64,000 nucleotides of DNA, from assembly GCF_035920345.1 (NCBI RefSeq), contig NZ_CP109149.1, positions 372,001 to 436,000 on the forward strand, read 5' to 3'. The translations under genes were made by a program, and so were the position numbers. Shown piece after piece: positions 42,954 through 51,303 of the stretch (its first letter is position 1; each line of letters begins with the position of its first letter). Source of the DNA: Nocardia vinacea (GTDB taxonomy: Bacteria; Actinomycetota; Actinomycetes; Mycobacteriales; Mycobacteriaceae). The notes under the pieces are model-generated. The model saw nothing but the letters and a program-made list of their open reading frames with translations. It was not told the DNA's origin and ran no database searches.

Positions 42954-43778
42954 TCACTTCACCGTGGTGGCCGCTGACAGGACCGCGTCGTTGACGGCCG
43001 TAGGAGTCATCGCGACAACGAACTTCTGCGCCCGACTGACGTTGTCGCACAGGTATCGACGCTTCGGGCGCTTCGATGTCAGCGCGTGGTCGACGGCCTT
43101 CACGACCTTCTGGGGATCGCCCGCGAGTTTTTGCATGCGGCCCAACAGCTTCCGAGTCCCAGCAAGGTGTGATGCGTACAGTTCGCGATGCTCGTCGGTC
43201 AGTTGCGCGGTCATGCGGTCGTGCTCGTCGAGCATGCCACCCCACATGTCGGTACGGGTGGGCCCGGGCTCGATGAGCGAGACGGGGATCCGCCACGGGC
43301 GCAGCTCGATCCGGAGTGCATCGGCCAAGGACTCGACTGCATACTTCGATGCGCTGTAGGCGCCGGTGCCCGGCGTGGTGATCAACCCGCTGACCGATGA
43401 CATGAACACCACCCGTCCACGTGTTTCACGTATTTTCGGCAGCACCGCCTGCGTCACTCCGATCTGGGCCGTCACGTTGACCTCGAGTTGCCGCGACAAC
43501 TCATCGAGGGACAGCCCCTCCACCGGTCCGTTCACGATGATGCCGGCATTGTTCACAACACCGTTCAGTTCAGCGGGGAGTCGATCGGGAAGCGTAGCGA
43601 TGGCGGACCTGTCGGTGATGTCGAGACCGATCGCGTGCACATTGGGTAAGCGATCGAGACTTTCGAGGGCGGCATCGGATCGAGCCGTGGCATACACGTC
43701 CCAACCTCGTCCGCTCATGTGCTCGGTGATCGCCAGACCGATCCCCCTGCTGGCGCCGGTAATCAATACGGAAGGCAT
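42954..43778 (-). CDS. Short-chain dehydrogenase/reductase
   Basis: A 274-residue SDR. The loop TGASRGIG is at 7-14, NNAG at 76-79, S128, Y141 and K145 in YSASK. The long C-terminal region after residue 190 (HRELYASHLAGTRKLLGRMQ, with KAVDHALTSKRPKRRYL) resembles SDRs that act on retinol, steroid or other hydrophobic alcohols. It follows the alpha/beta hydrolase at 43877 in the same direction with a 98-bp gap, so both probably respond to the TetR operator pair upstream of 44776. Confidence 0.92.
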   Translation of the reverse strand: MPSVLITGASRGIGLAITEHMSGRGWDVYATARSDAALESLDRLPNVHAIGLDITDRSAIATLPDRLPAELNGVVNNAGIIVNGPVEGLSLDELSRQLEVNVTAQIGVTQAVLPKIRETRGRVVFMSSVSGLITTPGTGAYSASKYAVESLADALRIELRPWRIPVSLIEPGPTRTDMWGGMLDEHDRMTAQLTDEHRELYASHLAGTRKLLGRMQKLAGDPQKVVKAVDHALTSKRPKRRYLCDNVSRAQKFVVAMTPTAVNDAVLSAATTVK

Positions 43779-43876
43779 GTGTTCTCTTCTCTTTGTCGTC
43801 GAATGTCAACTGGTCAGGCTGCTCGGGCTCGATGATCGATGCACCATCGATCGCTGATGCGTACCGATTGGGCTCA

Positions 43877-44776
43877 TTACCCCAGGAATTCGAGCGCCTC
43901 TCCGACGAACCTGTCGTGGTATTGGAAGATCCCGCCATGTCCCGCGTCCACGTAGATGCGGAGCTTCGCGTTCGGCAGACGACGTTGCAAGTCGAAGGAA
44001 TTGCTGGTCGGGACCATCCGATCGTTCTCACCGTTCGCTACGAGAACAGGGTGCTGGATACGGCTCAGGTCGGATGGCTCCTGCGCGCCCCACGCGTGGA
44101 TGGCCTTCAGCTGAGTGCGGAATGCGCGCAGTGCGATTGCCTTGTCGCGGTCGACGCTGCGTTCCTTCAGCCGTTTCACGAACGCGCGAGCCTCCGACTT
44201 GCCGTGTGCGGTTTTGGTGAAGAACAGATTCTCTTTCGGATCCTTGAAAGTGGCCACCGCCTTGAATGTGTCGCGGTAGGTCAACGAGGTCACGTTGACG
44301 ATGCCTTCACCGCCCGCTGGACCCGTCCCCGCAAGGATCAGCTTTCGCACGAGCTCCGGCTCTTCGCGGGCGATCACCTGCGCGACGAAGCCTCCCAGTG
44401 AGAATCCCAAAATGTCGACCTGTTCGAAGCCGAGCGCGTGGATGAAGGCGACAGCATCGCGTGCCATCGCCTCGACCGAGTCCGGTGTCTCGCCTTCGGA
44501 CGCGCCGACGCCGCGGTTGTCGAAGGTGATCACGCGATGCTTCGCTGCGATGCCGTCGACCACTCGGGGATCCCAGTTGTCCAGGTTTGCACCCAAGTGA
44601 TTCAAGAAGATCACTGGTACGCCGGTATCGAGGCCCAGCTCGCGATATGCGAACCGCGTTGCGCCGACCTGCACGGATTTCGTTGGCGCATCTGCATACG
44701 ACGTGCCGCCCACACGAACACTCTGCCCCTGCTGATGACGGTCGGGAACAGGTTGAGTGGATCGCTGGTCTGTCAT
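43877..44776 (-). CDS. Alpha/beta hydrolase
   Basis: I take the ATG at 44776, with AGGAGGA directly upstream, giving 299 residues; a longer frame reaches 44833 without support. The nucleophile is S126 in GFSLGG, the acid in GENDRM and the histidine in DAGHGG. It is nearly a copy of 15114-15950 over its whole length, with FLNHLGA in the oxyanion region. It is divergent from the TetR gene at 44869 across two 18-bp palindromes, so it is a likely target of that regulator. Confidence 0.9.
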   Translation of the reverse strand: MTDQRSTQPVPDRHQQGQSVRVGGTSYADAPTKSVQVGATRFAYRELGLDTGVPVIFLNHLGANLDNWDPRVVDGIAAKHRVITFDNRGVGASEGETPDSVEAMARDAVAFIHALGFEQVDILGFSLGGFVAQVIAREEPELVRKLILAGTGPAGGEGIVNVTSLTYRDTFKAVATFKDPKENLFFTKTAHGKSEARAFVKRLKERSVDRDKAIALRAFRTQLKAIHAWGAQEPSDLSRIQHPVLVANGENDRMVPTSNSFDLQRRLPNAKLRIYVDAGHGGIFQYHDRFVGEALEFLG

Positions 44777-44790
44777 GACTTCCTCCTGAT

Positions 44791-44808
44791 GTAAACCGAT
44801 TGGTGTAC
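44791..44808. promoter_or_regulatory. 18-bp palindromic operator, copy 1
   Basis: GTAAACCGATTGGTGTAC is 15 bp upstream of the hydrolase start (44776, minus), overlapping its expected ribosome-binding or promoter region. The half sites GTAnACC and GGTnTAC are symmetric. Confidence 0.75.
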
Positions 44809-44843
44809 CTTTAGGGATGACGGTAGTCGGCATCGCCTCACTT

Positions 44844-44861
44844 GTAAACAGATCGGTATAC
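44844..44861. promoter_or_regulatory. 18-bp palindromic operator, copy 2
   Basis: GTAAACAGATCGGTATAC ends eight bases before the TetR start (44869, plus). Together with copy 1, 53 bp away, it suggests autoregulation and control of the divergent hydrolase-SDR unit. Confidence 0.75.
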
Positions 44862-44868
44862 TTGCTTC

Positions 44869-45462
44869 ATGACTTCGCTCACCGATACTCAGGAACCGAC
44901 CCGTCGGGGAGGGCGTGGCGCGCGTCAACGCATCCTGAACGCAGCTGCGGAGCTGTTCTACAACGAGGGCATCAACGCCACTGGTGTCGAACTGATCGCG
45001 ACCAAAGCATCTGTGTCGAAAAGAACTCTCTACCAACACTTTCCGAGCAAGACCGCGTTGGTGGAGGAGTATCTGCGCATGCTACGGCAAGCGGCGGGTG
45101 ACATCACGCCGTCGCCGGAGTCCGATTCGGATCCGCGTTCGCGGCTGCTCGCGTTGTTCGACAGCCCGGATGCCGCCGATGCGCCGATGCGCGGCTGCCC
45201 GTTTCACAACGCGGCGGTCGAGGCAGCCGAGGCCATGCCTGGTGTTCAAGCCATCGTCCACGCACACAAGCGGAACTACATCGACGGTCTCACCGAGTTG
45301 GCCCGACAAGCTGGCGCGGCAGACCCCCAGCTGCTGGGCGACCAGCTCGCTGTCCTGTACGAGGGTGCAGCCGCATTGTCCACCTCCCTCGACGATCCGG
45401 CGCCCTGGGCAAATGCCCGGGGCGCAGCGGAAGCTCTCATCAGCCAAGCAACAAACCGCTGA
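44869..45462 (+). CDS. TetR-family transcriptional regulator
   Basis: A 197-residue TetR regulator with an Arg-rich start (TRRGGRGARQ) and helix-turn-helix around residues 39-58 (GVELIATKASVSKRTLYQHF). The C-terminal domain has MRGCPFHNAAVEA and ADPQLLGDQLAVLYEGA, a combination seen in TetR regulators beside SDR and alpha/beta hydrolase genes. It probably recognises the GTAAACCG-type palindromes flanking it and the one at 59105. Confidence 0.93.
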   Translation: MTSLTDTQEPTRRGGRGARQRILNAAAELFYNEGINATGVELIATKASVSKRTLYQHFPSKTALVEEYLRMLRQAAGDITPSPESDSDPRSRLLALFDSPDAADAPMRGCPFHNAAVEAAEAMPGVQAIVHAHKRNYIDGLTELARQAGAADPQLLGDQLAVLYEGAAALSTSLDDPAPWANARGAAEALISQATNR

Positions 45463-45786
45463 GCTCACCTGATCCGTTCCGGATCCTGATAGCGCCACGA
45501 TCCGTGTCCGCTGCCCGGAGTCGAGGCATGCTGGGCGGACGCAGCCCGGCCACCTCTCGATGGGCGCACGTCACGTTGTGGATCGCCGCCCACGACGGCG
45601 ACGGCAGCCGCAAGCGCTGCTCGCAGCGTTTGTTGCTGACCTGCGGCCTCAGCAACCAGCCCGAGGATCCGCCCGCCTCCTCCGAAAACCCGGCCCCATT
45701 CGTGCCGACCGCACGAAACGCGCGTGTCGGCAATCACCTACGCCGCCAATCGCCCGCAGCGTAGGTGGCGGGATCGGCGACGTGTG
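45463..45786. other. Intergenic stretch with no recognised gene
   Basis: These 324 bases separate convergent genes. Short frames on both strands have no family motif. A small dyad, GATCC (45471-45475) and GGATC (45481-45485), lies just after the TetR stop and could be a weak terminator. The rest may be decayed coding sequence. Confidence 0.4.
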
Positions 45787-46728
45787 TCAGCGGGGGGCGA
45801 TTGCCTCCACCTGATCGGGGATGCGCCGCAGCTCGCGCGCGATGAAGTCGACCTGGTCGGCGAGCAGGCGCGCCTGCCAGGGGCCGTCGTACACGTCGAA
45901 GTGGTCCACCGGGTAGCGCCGCAATTCAGCACCGCCGCCGGCGCGCGCCGCCACGTCGAGCGCGGGCGCGGCGGGGACCACCGTGTCCTTATCGCCCACC
46001 TGCACCAGCAGTGGTGCCCGCAGGCGGGGTGCGAACCCACGTGGTCGATTCAGCACGAGCTCGAGTGCTACCCGGGCGCAGACTTCGTTGCGCCAGGTCG
46101 GCCCGGCCACACCGGCCATCGCCTCCTGAGCGCCGTCCTTGGCCAGCACCGCGCCGGAACCGGACGGCCCGATCGCCGGCACAAGTCGAGGCGGACGTCG
46201 GGCTGCGGCGGCCATGACATCGCGAAATCCCTGCGCAGTGAGCCGCAGCAGGGGTGCCGGCCCTCCGGTCCGGGCCAGGTGCGCCACTGTGGCCAGGCCA
46301 TCGACCGATGGCGTCATTGCTACGACTGCCGCGATGGCAGGGTCGGTGGCTGCGACATGCAAGACATGACCACCCGAGTACGACGTCCCCCACAGAACGA
46401 TTCGACCGGGGTCCACACCGTCGATACATCGTGCGGCTCGGACCGCGGCGCGGTAGTCGGCGCGTTGCCGACGGTAGGACACAAGCTGACGTGGGTTCCC
46501 TGCCGAGGTACCGAAACCACGGTAGTCGAAGAGCACCACGTCGATGCCTGCGGCGGCGAAGCCCTCCGCGAACCCGAGCAGACCTGCGTCGCGGGTGCCG
46601 CCGAAGCCGTGGGCCATCACAACGCACGGCCGCCCGTTCTTCCCGTGCAAGGTGTCGCCGTCGGCGTGCAGATGCCATGCCGCACACGTAGTTCCAGCGC
46701 TGGGAAAGGTGATCTCTTGCCTTCTCAT
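45787..46728 (-). CDS. Alpha/beta hydrolase, dienelactone-hydrolase-like
   Basis: A 313-residue hydrolase related to those at 19866 and 25640: MAHGFGGTRDAGLLGFAEGF, FDYRGFGTSAGNPRQL, and a C-terminal YPVDHFDVYDG. The nucleophile motif is WGTSYSGG (S116), where the second glycine of GxSxG is serine, a variant I regard as characteristic of this subgroup. It starts six bases after the stop of the monooxygenase gene, suggesting that it opens the ester or lactone made by that enzyme. Confidence 0.88.
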   Translation of the reverse strand: MRRQEITFPSAGTTCAAWHLHADGDTLHGKNGRPCVVMAHGFGGTRDAGLLGFAEGFAAAGIDVVLFDYRGFGTSAGNPRQLVSYRRQRADYRAAVRAARCIDGVDPGRIVLWGTSYSGGHVLHVAATDPAIAAVVAMTPSVDGLATVAHLARTGGPAPLLRLTAQGFRDVMAAAARRPPRLVPAIGPSGSGAVLAKDGAQEAMAGVAGPTWRNEVCARVALELVLNRPRGFAPRLRAPLLVQVGDKDTVVPAAPALDVAARAGGGAELRRYPVDHFDVYDGPWQARLLADQVDFIARELRRIPDQVEAIAPR

Positions 46729-46734
46729 CGTGGT

Positions 46735-48264
46735 TCAGCCGACTCGCAACGCGACGTCGGAATCGGCAGGGATGCGGGAGAATCGCAGTGCGGGATCCGT
46801 CACGGGCCCCCGGACGAGCCGGTGCCGATCTGCGCTGTAGCTCATCTCCATCGACCAGGGGCCATGCGAACCTTGCCGGGGAAGTGTGTCCGCCGCTCGT
46901 TGGACATATCCGGCGTGGAAGTCGACCATCGGCGTGAGTTGAAGCGTGGGGTCGTTGGCGACAGCCACCGCGATGTGCTCGTCGTGGCTGTCCAGGCGAG
47001 CAATGAGGCGGCAGAGATGTTCGCAGACGAGGTCGACCTTCAAGGTCCAAGCCGCATTGGTGTAGCCGAAGGCGAAGGCGAAGTTCGGTACCCCGGAGAG
47101 CATCATGCCCTTGTAAACCACCGTGTCCGATACGTCGATCGGCAGGCCATCGATACTGAAAGTCATCGCCCGAAGCGGAATCATCTGAAGGCCGGTCGCG
47201 GTCACGACGATGTCGGCGTCCACACTGGCGCCGCTGGCAAGCTCGATTCCCCGCTCGGTGAATCGGGCGATCCGGTCGGTGACAACGGAAGCCTTGCCGG
47301 TGCTGATCGCCGTGAACAAGTCGCCGTCGCGGGCGAAGCACATGCGCTCGTGCCATGGGTCGTAGCTCGGCTTGAAGTGCTGGTCGACCGGATAGCCTTT
47401 CGGCAACGCCCGTTTGTTGACCCAGCGGACCAGCCGACGCGTAAACCGGGGATAGCGGCGGCTGACTCCGTAGATGACGGCTAGCCGAGTCCTGTTGATA
47501 GTCCGGCTCATCCGATATGCCATGCGTTCCGGCAGGATCTTGCGGAGGCCGTCGGTGACCGGGTCCCGGCTCGGGATCGGGAGAATGTAGGTGGGCGAGC
47601 GCTGCAGTAGCGTGACGTGAGCGGCGGCCTCCGCCATGGCGGGGACCAGTGTGATCGCAGTGGCACCGCTGCCGATGACCACCACCTTTCGACCGCGATA
47701 GTCCAGATCCTGGGGCCAATGTTGGGGATGGACGATCTCGCCGGTGAAGCGCTCTTCGTCATCGAAGTGGGGGCGGTATCCGCGGTCGTAGCTGTAGTAA
47801 CCCGTGGCCCCGAATAGCCACCGGCATTCCACGGTCGCGCTTTGGCCGGCGACGACGTCGGATAGCTGCACTGCCCAGAGACCTCGCTGGGAGGACCAGT
47901 CGGCCGAGACGACCTTCCAGCCGAGTCGCAGATGGGATGTCAGGTCGTACTCATCCACCGTCTCATGGAGATAGCTCAGGATCTCCCCGCCGTCGGCGAT
48001 CGCGTTGTCGTGCCTCCACGGCTTGAACTCGTAGGAAAACGTCTGCGCGTCGGTGTCGGCACGAATACCCGGGTAGCGGAACAGATCCCAGGTACCGCCG
48101 ATATTCTCGCGGGCGTCCACGATCAGGAACGTCTTCTCCGGCAGCTTGCTCTTCAGATGGCTGCCCGCGCCGATCCCCGAGATCCCCGCCCCCGCGATCA
48201 GGACGTCGACGTACTCCGGCGGCCCATCGCAAGTCTCGCTGTCGACCTTGCCTTTCGTTGCCAC
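46735..48264 (-). CDS. FAD-dependent Baeyer-Villiger-type monooxygenase
   Basis: GTG at 48264 gives 509 residues. The FAD-binding motif GAGISG is at 25-30, the fingerprint FTGEIVHPQHWP at 173-184 matches the Baeyer-Villiger F-x-G-x3-H-x3-W-P, and a second Rossmann motif is GSGATA (198-203). Such enzymes insert oxygen next to a ketone to give an ester or lactone. The length and sequence place it near EthA-like/MymA-type monooxygenases. The downstream hydrolase would finish the cleavage. It is divergent from a PucR gene that may regulate it. Confidence 0.93.
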   Translation of the reverse strand: MATKGKVDSETCDGPPEYVDVLIAGAGISGIGAGSHLKSKLPEKTFLIVDARENIGGTWDLFRYPGIRADTDAQTFSYEFKPWRHDNAIADGGEILSYLHETVDEYDLTSHLRLGWKVVSADWSSQRGLWAVQLSDVVAGQSATVECRWLFGATGYYSYDRGYRPHFDDEERFTGEIVHPQHWPQDLDYRGRKVVVIGSGATAITLVPAMAEAAAHVTLLQRSPTYILPIPSRDPVTDGLRKILPERMAYRMSRTINRTRLAVIYGVSRRYPRFTRRLVRWVNKRALPKGYPVDQHFKPSYDPWHERMCFARDGDLFTAISTGKASVVTDRIARFTERGIELASGASVDADIVVTATGLQMIPLRAMTFSIDGLPIDVSDTVVYKGMMLSGVPNFAFAFGYTNAAWTLKVDLVCEHLCRLIARLDSHDEHIAVAVANDPTLQLTPMVDFHAGYVQRAADTLPRQGSHGPWSMEMSYSADRHRLVRGPVTDPALRFSRIPADSDVALRVG

Positions 48265-48403
48265 GGCCTGGTCCTCTCTCCGGTATCGCTGTGTCGTGCG
48301 TTACAAGTTTCCGATGCAGTGACCTGCCTCTCAAGAGCATTTCGCCCAAGAAGTCTCCGATGAATGGGCATTCTGCCTAGCCAGCGGTGGTTATATTCGA
48401 ACC

Positions 48404-49678
48404 ATGACTACGAGCTCGTCGCCGGATGCCGACGGGGTAATCCAACGCGTCTGCGAACTGCTGCTCGCCGAACCTGCCGAGGTCATGGCCGACTTTCATG
48501 ACGCGGTATTCGACGCGGCAGTCGAACCCTTTCGCACCGAACCTTCGCTAGCTGCCGAGATCACGGCCAGCTCCCGCGCCAATCTGTTGCACTGGGCCGC
48601 ATCCTTGCTGAAGGCTCCGCGGGAACCGGTCACGGCGAACCTGAGCACGGAAGTGGTCGGTGTAGCCCGTGACGCATTCCGCCGAGGCGTCGAACAGATT
48701 CTGGTCCCGGCCTATCACTCGGGACACAATGCGCTGTGGAGGCATTGGATGCGGCTCGCATTCACGGTCTCATCCGACCCGGTCGCACTCCAGGAAGCCC
48801 TCGACGTGGCAGCTCGCTCTCTGGCCGACTTCGTCGATGTCACGCTCGCCGCGCTGGCTGAGCAGCTCGAATCCGAACGTGCCGAACTCACTCGGGACAG
48901 TCACGCGCGGCGGTTCGAGTTGGTGAGCCTCGTCCTCGAAGGGGCGCCGATGGCCAACGATCGCGCCAGCGACCGCCTCGGCTACCGATTCGACTGCCGC
49001 CACACCGCGGTCGTTCTGTGGACGGACCCCGGTGCGCCCGATCGACCCGGCTTGCAGCGCGCGGCGGAGGCTCTGGGGATAGCCACCCATGCGCAGCAGA
49101 CATTGCATGTCATTGCCAGTTCCACCTCGCTGTGGACCTGGTTGGCAAACGCGACGGTCGACGACGCGCAACCCCTCGCCGCGGCGACGTCACATATCGA
49201 GGGCGTCCGCATAGCCATGGGACCAGCCGACACCGGGGTAGAGGGCTTTCGACGCAGCCACCTGGATGCGGTCGAGACACAGCGATTGATGCAACAGTTG
49301 CCGGCCTTGCGTTTCGCCAGGTTCGCCGACGTCCAGCTCGTGACGCTCGCAACCTATAACGAGCAGCGGGCCAACGAGTTCGTCGCCCGCACGCTGGGGA
49401 AGGTGGCGAGTGCGGATCTCGAGCTCCGTGAGACCTTGCGGGTCTATATCCGTGAGCAGTTCAGCACCTCCCGTGCCGCACGAACACTCTTCGCGCATCG
49501 CAACACTGTCCTCAACCGCATCCAGCGCGCGGAGGAACTCCTGCCGATCACTCTCGAGCACAATGGTCTCGAGATCGGGGTCGCCTTGGAGATCACGCAC
49601 TGGCTGGGTCATCGGTCCGCCAACGGCGACAATCCCGCAGAGCTGAGGAACGAGGTTCACCCGACGGGCGCCAGCTGA
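48404..49678 (+). CDS. PucR/CdaR-family transcriptional regulator
   Basis: A 424-residue regulator. The N-terminal half (about 1-170) is a helical sensor region ending in HARRFELVSLVLEGAP. The middle is a GGDEF-like CdaR region, and the C terminus carries the PucR helix-turn-helix TLFAHRNTVLNRIQRAEELL, with a following LEIGVALEI helix. These activators or repressors respond to small metabolites and often control adjacent oxidation genes. It lies 139 bp from the divergent monooxygenase and is convergent with the GMC gene. Confidence 0.9.
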   Translation: MTTSSSPDADGVIQRVCELLLAEPAEVMADFHDAVFDAAVEPFRTEPSLAAEITASSRANLLHWAASLLKAPREPVTANLSTEVVGVARDAFRRGVEQILVPAYHSGHNALWRHWMRLAFTVSSDPVALQEALDVAARSLADFVDVTLAALAEQLESERAELTRDSHARRFELVSLVLEGAPMANDRASDRLGYRFDCRHTAVVLWTDPGAPDRPGLQRAAEALGIATHAQQTLHVIASSTSLWTWLANATVDDAQPLAAATSHIEGVRIAMGPADTGVEGFRRSHLDAVETQRLMQQLPALRFARFADVQLVTLATYNEQRANEFVARTLGKVASADLELRETLRVYIREQFSTSRAARTLFAHRNTVLNRIQRAEELLPITLEHNGLEIGVALEITHWLGHRSANGDNPAELRNEVHPTGAS

Positions 49679-49707
49679 CGGCCAACGCCCGGCGGGATGT
49701 CGCTGCA

Positions 49708-51285
49708 CTATGAGCCGCGGATCAGCTCGGCTGCTTTCTCACCGATCAGCACACTCGGGGCGTGGGTGTGTCCGCGAATGATGCTCGGCATCACCGAGGC
49801 GTCCGCGACGCGCAGACCTTCGACACCTCGAACCCGCAATTCCGGTGTCACCACGCTGGTTTCGTCGCTACCCATCCGGCAGGTGCCCACTGGGTGATAC
49901 AGCGTGTGCGAACAGGTAGTGAGCGCCAGTTCGAGCGTTTCCGGACCGGTATCCGCCGCGCCCGCGGGCCGAGCGACCTTGCCGAGCAGGGCTTTCAAAG
50001 CGGGTGCTTCGGCGATCTCCGCGCACATGCGCAGGCCCGTCAGGATGGCCGCGCGGTCCACTCCGCCACTGTCGGACAGGTAGCGGGGATCGATGACCGG
50101 CTTTGCCAGCGGATCGGCGGAGCGCAGCGAGATCCGGCCTCTGCTCTCGGGTTTGAGCAGGATAGATCCCATTACCACCGCGTGGCCGTATGGTTCGCCG
50201 ATCCCCTCGTCGAAAAACGGTGCTGGTCCGAAGATGAGCTCCAGGTCGGGCAGATCCAGGTCCGGGCGGCTACGCACGAATCCGTATGCCTCACCGACAT
50301 TGGAGGTGAGCATGCCGCGGTGTCTGGCAAGGTAATTGATGAGCTCCAGGGGCTTTTCCGCGGCGAACAAGCTGTCATTGTCGACGTCGAAACCGAGCAT
50401 CGCGACCAGATGGTCCATCAGGTTCTCGCCGACCTCGGGTGCGTGGTGCACGGTGGCGATGCCGTGCTCGGCGAGATGTTCGCGATCGCCGATGCCCGAC
50501 AGCATCAGCAGTTGCGGACTGTTGATCGCGCCGCCGCACAGCACCACCTCACGGCGGGCGCGCACCACCGCACGCTTGCCGCCGGACTCGAATTCGACTG
50601 CCACAGCACGCGTGCCATCGAAGATGATGCGCGTCGCGACGGCCTCGGTGCGTAAGGTCAGGTTCTTTCGGCCGAGCACCGGCCGCAGGTAGGCGTCCGC
50701 CGTGCTCCAGCGAGCGCCGCCCTTCTGCGTCACGACGGTCTCGCAGAACCCCTTCGGCTCGGGCAGATTCGGGCGCTCCACCGTATGCCCGGACTCGACT
50801 GCCGCCGCCAGCCATGCCGCGGTGGCCCGGCGCGGGCTGCGCTGTCGCGATACATGCAGCGGACCGGCGACACCCTCGTCGGGTTCGCATGCCCCCTCGA
50901 CTGCTTCGATCTTGCGGAAGTACCTTACGACCTCGGCGAAGGACCATTTGCTTCCGGCCCGCTCGGCCCATTCGTCGTAGTCCGCTGCGAATCCGCGCAC
51001 CCACATCATCGCGTTGAGGGAGGACGACCCGCCCAGCGTTTTGCCTCGGGGCCAATAGATTTCGCGGCCGCCGAGGCCGAGCTGGGGTTCGGTGCGGTAA
51101 TCCCAATCCACGGCGCTGCGGAACAATTTCGCGAATGCGGCGGGGATATGGATGTACTTGCCTTTGTCCTCCGGCCCGGCCTCCAGCACAAAGACGCTGT
51201 TAGCGGGGTCGGTACTGAGTCGGTTGGCGACGACCGCGCCCGCCGATCCGGAACCGATGACGACGTAATCGGCGTAGGTATCCAC
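49708..51285 (-). CDS. GMC-family FAD oxidoreductase (choline-dehydrogenase-like)
   Basis: GTG at 51285 gives 525 residues. The N-terminal FAD motif is GSGSAG (11-16) followed by NRLS and FVLEAGP. WPRGKTLGGSSSLNAMMWVR is the first GMC signature, GGAINSPQLLMLSGIG the second, and the C-terminal active site is HPVGTCRMG with a catalytic His. The family oxidises primary alcohols (choline, PEG, long-chain alcohols). The aldehyde dehydrogenase gene follows upstream in the same operon, so alcohol to aldehyde to acid is the likely sequence. Confidence 0.94.
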   Translation of the reverse strand: MDTYADYVVIGSGSAGAVVANRLSTDPANSVFVLEAGPEDKGKYIHIPAAFAKLFRSAVDWDYRTEPQLGLGGREIYWPRGKTLGGSSSLNAMMWVRGFAADYDEWAERAGSKWSFAEVVRYFRKIEAVEGACEPDEGVAGPLHVSRQRSPRRATAAWLAAAVESGHTVERPNLPEPKGFCETVVTQKGGARWSTADAYLRPVLGRKNLTLRTEAVATRIIFDGTRAVAVEFESGGKRAVVRARREVVLCGGAINSPQLLMLSGIGDREHLAEHGIATVHHAPEVGENLMDHLVAMLGFDVDNDSLFAAEKPLELINYLARHRGMLTSNVGEAYGFVRSRPDLDLPDLELIFGPAPFFDEGIGEPYGHAVVMGSILLKPESRGRISLRSADPLAKPVIDPRYLSDSGGVDRAAILTGLRMCAEIAEAPALKALLGKVARPAGAADTGPETLELALTTCSHTLYHPVGTCRMGSDETSVVTPELRVRGVEGLRVADASVMPSIIRGHTHAPSVLIGEKAAELIRGS

Positions 51286-51303
51286 GTGTGTGCTCCTGAT
51301 CGG

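Noticed and set aside
45724..47484. Plus-strand open frame of 586 codons
   Set aside because: It is antisense to the hydrolase and monooxygenase genes, which have complete family motifs and good starts. Long antisense frames are expected at this GC content.
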